Shown: positions 22,341 to 22,475 of the stretch, piece after piece
Layout of the letters: the number at the start of each line of letters is the position of its first letter
Position numbering within the stretch: the first letter of the stretch is position 1
NCBI GenBank assembly: GCA_001953115.1
Contig: LSSL01004989.1
Location: 1 to 22,475 of the forward strand
Length of the DNA: 22,475 nucleotides
Direction: 5' to 3'
Source: Smittium mucronatum
Lineage: Eukaryota > Kickxellomycota > Harpellomycetes > Harpellales > Legeriomycetaceae
Position numbers and translations under genes: made by a program
The notes under the pieces: generated by a model
What the model was told of the DNA's origin: nothing
The model's input: the letters and a program-made list of their open reading frames with translations, nothing else
Databases searched by the model: none

Positions 22341-22475
22341 TTATATCACATAACTCCCATCTGCCTCTATTTTAGCTTCATACCACGAGCTATTTATTCC
22401 AGGGAGACTAGTTAATATCTTAAGCTTTTATTCTTAATATTCTTTGGCATGCGGATGCCAATCAGAAATTTGGCT
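22341..22475 (-). other. Coding-like fragments at right edge
   Basis: G+C rises in the last 135 bases. On the minus strand one frame runs in from the edge for 20 codons (IGIRMPKNIKNK) and stops near 22413. Another is open over 22344-22427 (28 codons) and reads PGINSSWYEAKIEADGSYVI before its stop at 22341-22343. Both have balanced composition for such AT-rich DNA. They may be the 3' end of a gene, intact or broken, lying mostly outside the window. No family is recognised. Confidence 0.25.
22444..22461. other. Hairpin TTGGCAT-GCGG-ATGCCAA
   Basis: A perfect 7 bp stem with a 4-base loop, close to the right edge. G+C content is high for the window. If a gene enters from the right on the minus strand this lies within or near its end. 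Confidence 0.4.

Overview
The window is very AT-rich DNA (by eye about one fifth G+C, with many long A and T runs). It holds almost no conventional coding sequence and looks like intergenic nuclear DNA of a gene-poor, AT-biased eukaryote. The one recognisable gene is the decayed transposase of a Mutator-like (MULE) DNA transposon at about 11.46-12.99 kb on the plus strand. It keeps the signature blocks of the DDE catalytic core and the C-terminal SWIM zinc finger, but has one frameshift and more than 20 in-frame stops. MULEs of this layout occur in animals, rotifers and microsporidia. A large-genome, AT-rich microsporidian is one host that would fit such sparse DNA, but the window contains nothing that fixes the taxon.

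Layout. 1-420: a relatively GC-rich block at the left edge with three long overlapping open frames on both strands, unassigned, followed by degenerate repeats and a hairpin (450-552). 553-3683: AT-rich DNA without genes, with small simple repeats. 3684-3991: an open frame holding a 55-codon ATG ORF of unusual base composition, whose stop codon lies inside a strong hairpin. 5124-6241: a run of short open frames on the plus strand that may be a shattered coding region, or chance. 10641-11045: old 19-21 bp periodic repeats a few hundred bases upstream of the MULE relic. 11461-12990: the MULE pseudogene. 12991-20545: AT-rich DNA with no supportable gene. 20546-20631: a long-stem hairpin and a short direct repeat. 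21200-21499 (minus): a 100-codon open frame without an early ATG in a GC-richer patch. 22341-22475 (minus): coding-like fragments running off the right edge.

There is no working gene set here. The likely history is insertion of a DNA transposon, loss of its function, and erosion by mutation towards A+T. At this base composition stop codons fall about once every ten codons, so several 60-70 codon open frames are expected by chance in 22 kb. Most open frames are therefore reported with low confidence or rejected. I see no rRNA, tRNA, CRISPR array, prokaryotic operon or viral gene cluster.
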